From the NCBI GenBank assembly GCA_023386955.1, contig JAEWIS010000017.1, positions 78,314 to 142,313 on the forward strand: a stretch of DNA of 64,000 nucleotides. Direction: 5' to 3'. Every line of letters starts with the position of its first letter. The stretch's first letter is position 1. The notes below the pieces were generated by a model, which had not been told where the DNA came from, did not search any database, and worked only from the letters and a program-made list of their open reading frames with translations. The translations under genes were made by a program, and so were the position numbers. Positions 63,873-64,000 of the stretch are shown here, piece by piece. The stretch comes from Bacillota bacterium. GTDB lineage: Bacteria > Bacillota > Bacilli > Paenibacillales > NBRC-103111.

Positions 63873-64000
63873 TACGGTTCAACCCCCTAATTTTGGACAC
63901 ATCCACCTTCATGCTTACTGTTTCATTACAATGCTACTTGTTTGGGGCTAAGAGCCCCCGTTGAGACCAAACGGAGATAGTCACGGGGCGACCAGTCTTC
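63873..64000. other. Right edge of the window
   Basis: No gene was recognised. A CCCCCTAATTTTGGACAC stretch at about 63884 looks like the end of some insertion sequences, but the rest lies outside the window. Confidence 0.3.

Noticed and set aside
63884..63920. Possible insertion-sequence end (TAATTTTGGACA-like)
   Set aside because: Only one end would lie in the window and no transposase or inverted partner can be seen.

Overview
The window looks like a chromosomal segment of a Paenibacillus-type Firmicute. Supporting signs are strong AGGAGG-type ribosome binding sites, perfect sigma-A promoter spacing, a leucine T-box on ilvB, a CIRCE operator, a cre site, many sugar-polymer genes with AraC-type regulators, and a B. 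subtilis-like LplJ. Nearly everything is chromosomal housekeeping or carbohydrate metabolism. No phage, integrase or transposase gene, tRNA, rRNA or CRISPR array was seen.

Region 1 (1-10.4 kb): the end of a cupin gene, then a minus-strand operon that is the most striking part of the window. In transcription order it holds a NifB-like radical SAM protein, a NifX-like domain, a NifH-like Fe protein, a cysteine synthase, NifK-like and NifD-like subunits, then an SsuABC/TauABC-like importer with two different permeases. There is no nifEN, nifS, nifU or nifV. The P-cluster cysteines and the cofactor cysteine are kept, but residues tied to N2 chemistry are not. Together with the cysK gene and the sulfonate-type importer, this points to a nitrogenase-like reductase of organosulfur (methylthio-alkane reductase type, or a relative that releases sulfide) rather than to nitrogen fixation.

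Region 2 (10.4-21.3 kb): a chemoreceptor, a GH15 glucoamylase-like enzyme, a GcvH-like protein lacking the lipoyl lysine, LplJ, AhpC, a secreted PL9 pectate lyase with a perfect cre site, and leuB.

Region 3 (21.4-36.2 kb): an AraC regulator divergent from a GH78-like rhamnosidase, an amino-acid permease, and a sugar ABC operon (lipoprotein, an unknown 622-residue protein, two permeases) under a membrane-anchored AraC sensor.

Region 4 (36.2-43.3 kb): a small membrane-protein gene broken by a 163-bp inverted-repeat insertion and a frameshift, then the branched-chain amino-acid operon ilvB-ilvH-ilvC-leuA with a perfect promoter and a leucine (CUC) T-box.

Region 5 (43.7-55.5 kb): an unknown carbohydrate-active-like protein with a divergent AraC regulator, an iron alcohol dehydrogenase, an FAD oxidoreductase, a DUF3231 protein, an RCC1-repeat protein, and a YtrA-like GntR/ABC operon with its operator.

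Region 6 (55.5-64 kb): the carboxyspermidine dehydrogenase/decarboxylase pair, a 36-residue membrane peptide, XRE regulators, an extradiol-dioxygenase-like protein beside a hydrolase remnant, a DJ-1 protein, and htpG with a perfect CIRCE.

Running through the intergenic spaces are eight clusters of a degenerate word of about 24 nt. The pitch is 50-53 nt, and the typical layout is two words followed by two inverted words. The word differs between loci but is shared within a locus. I do not recognise this element family.
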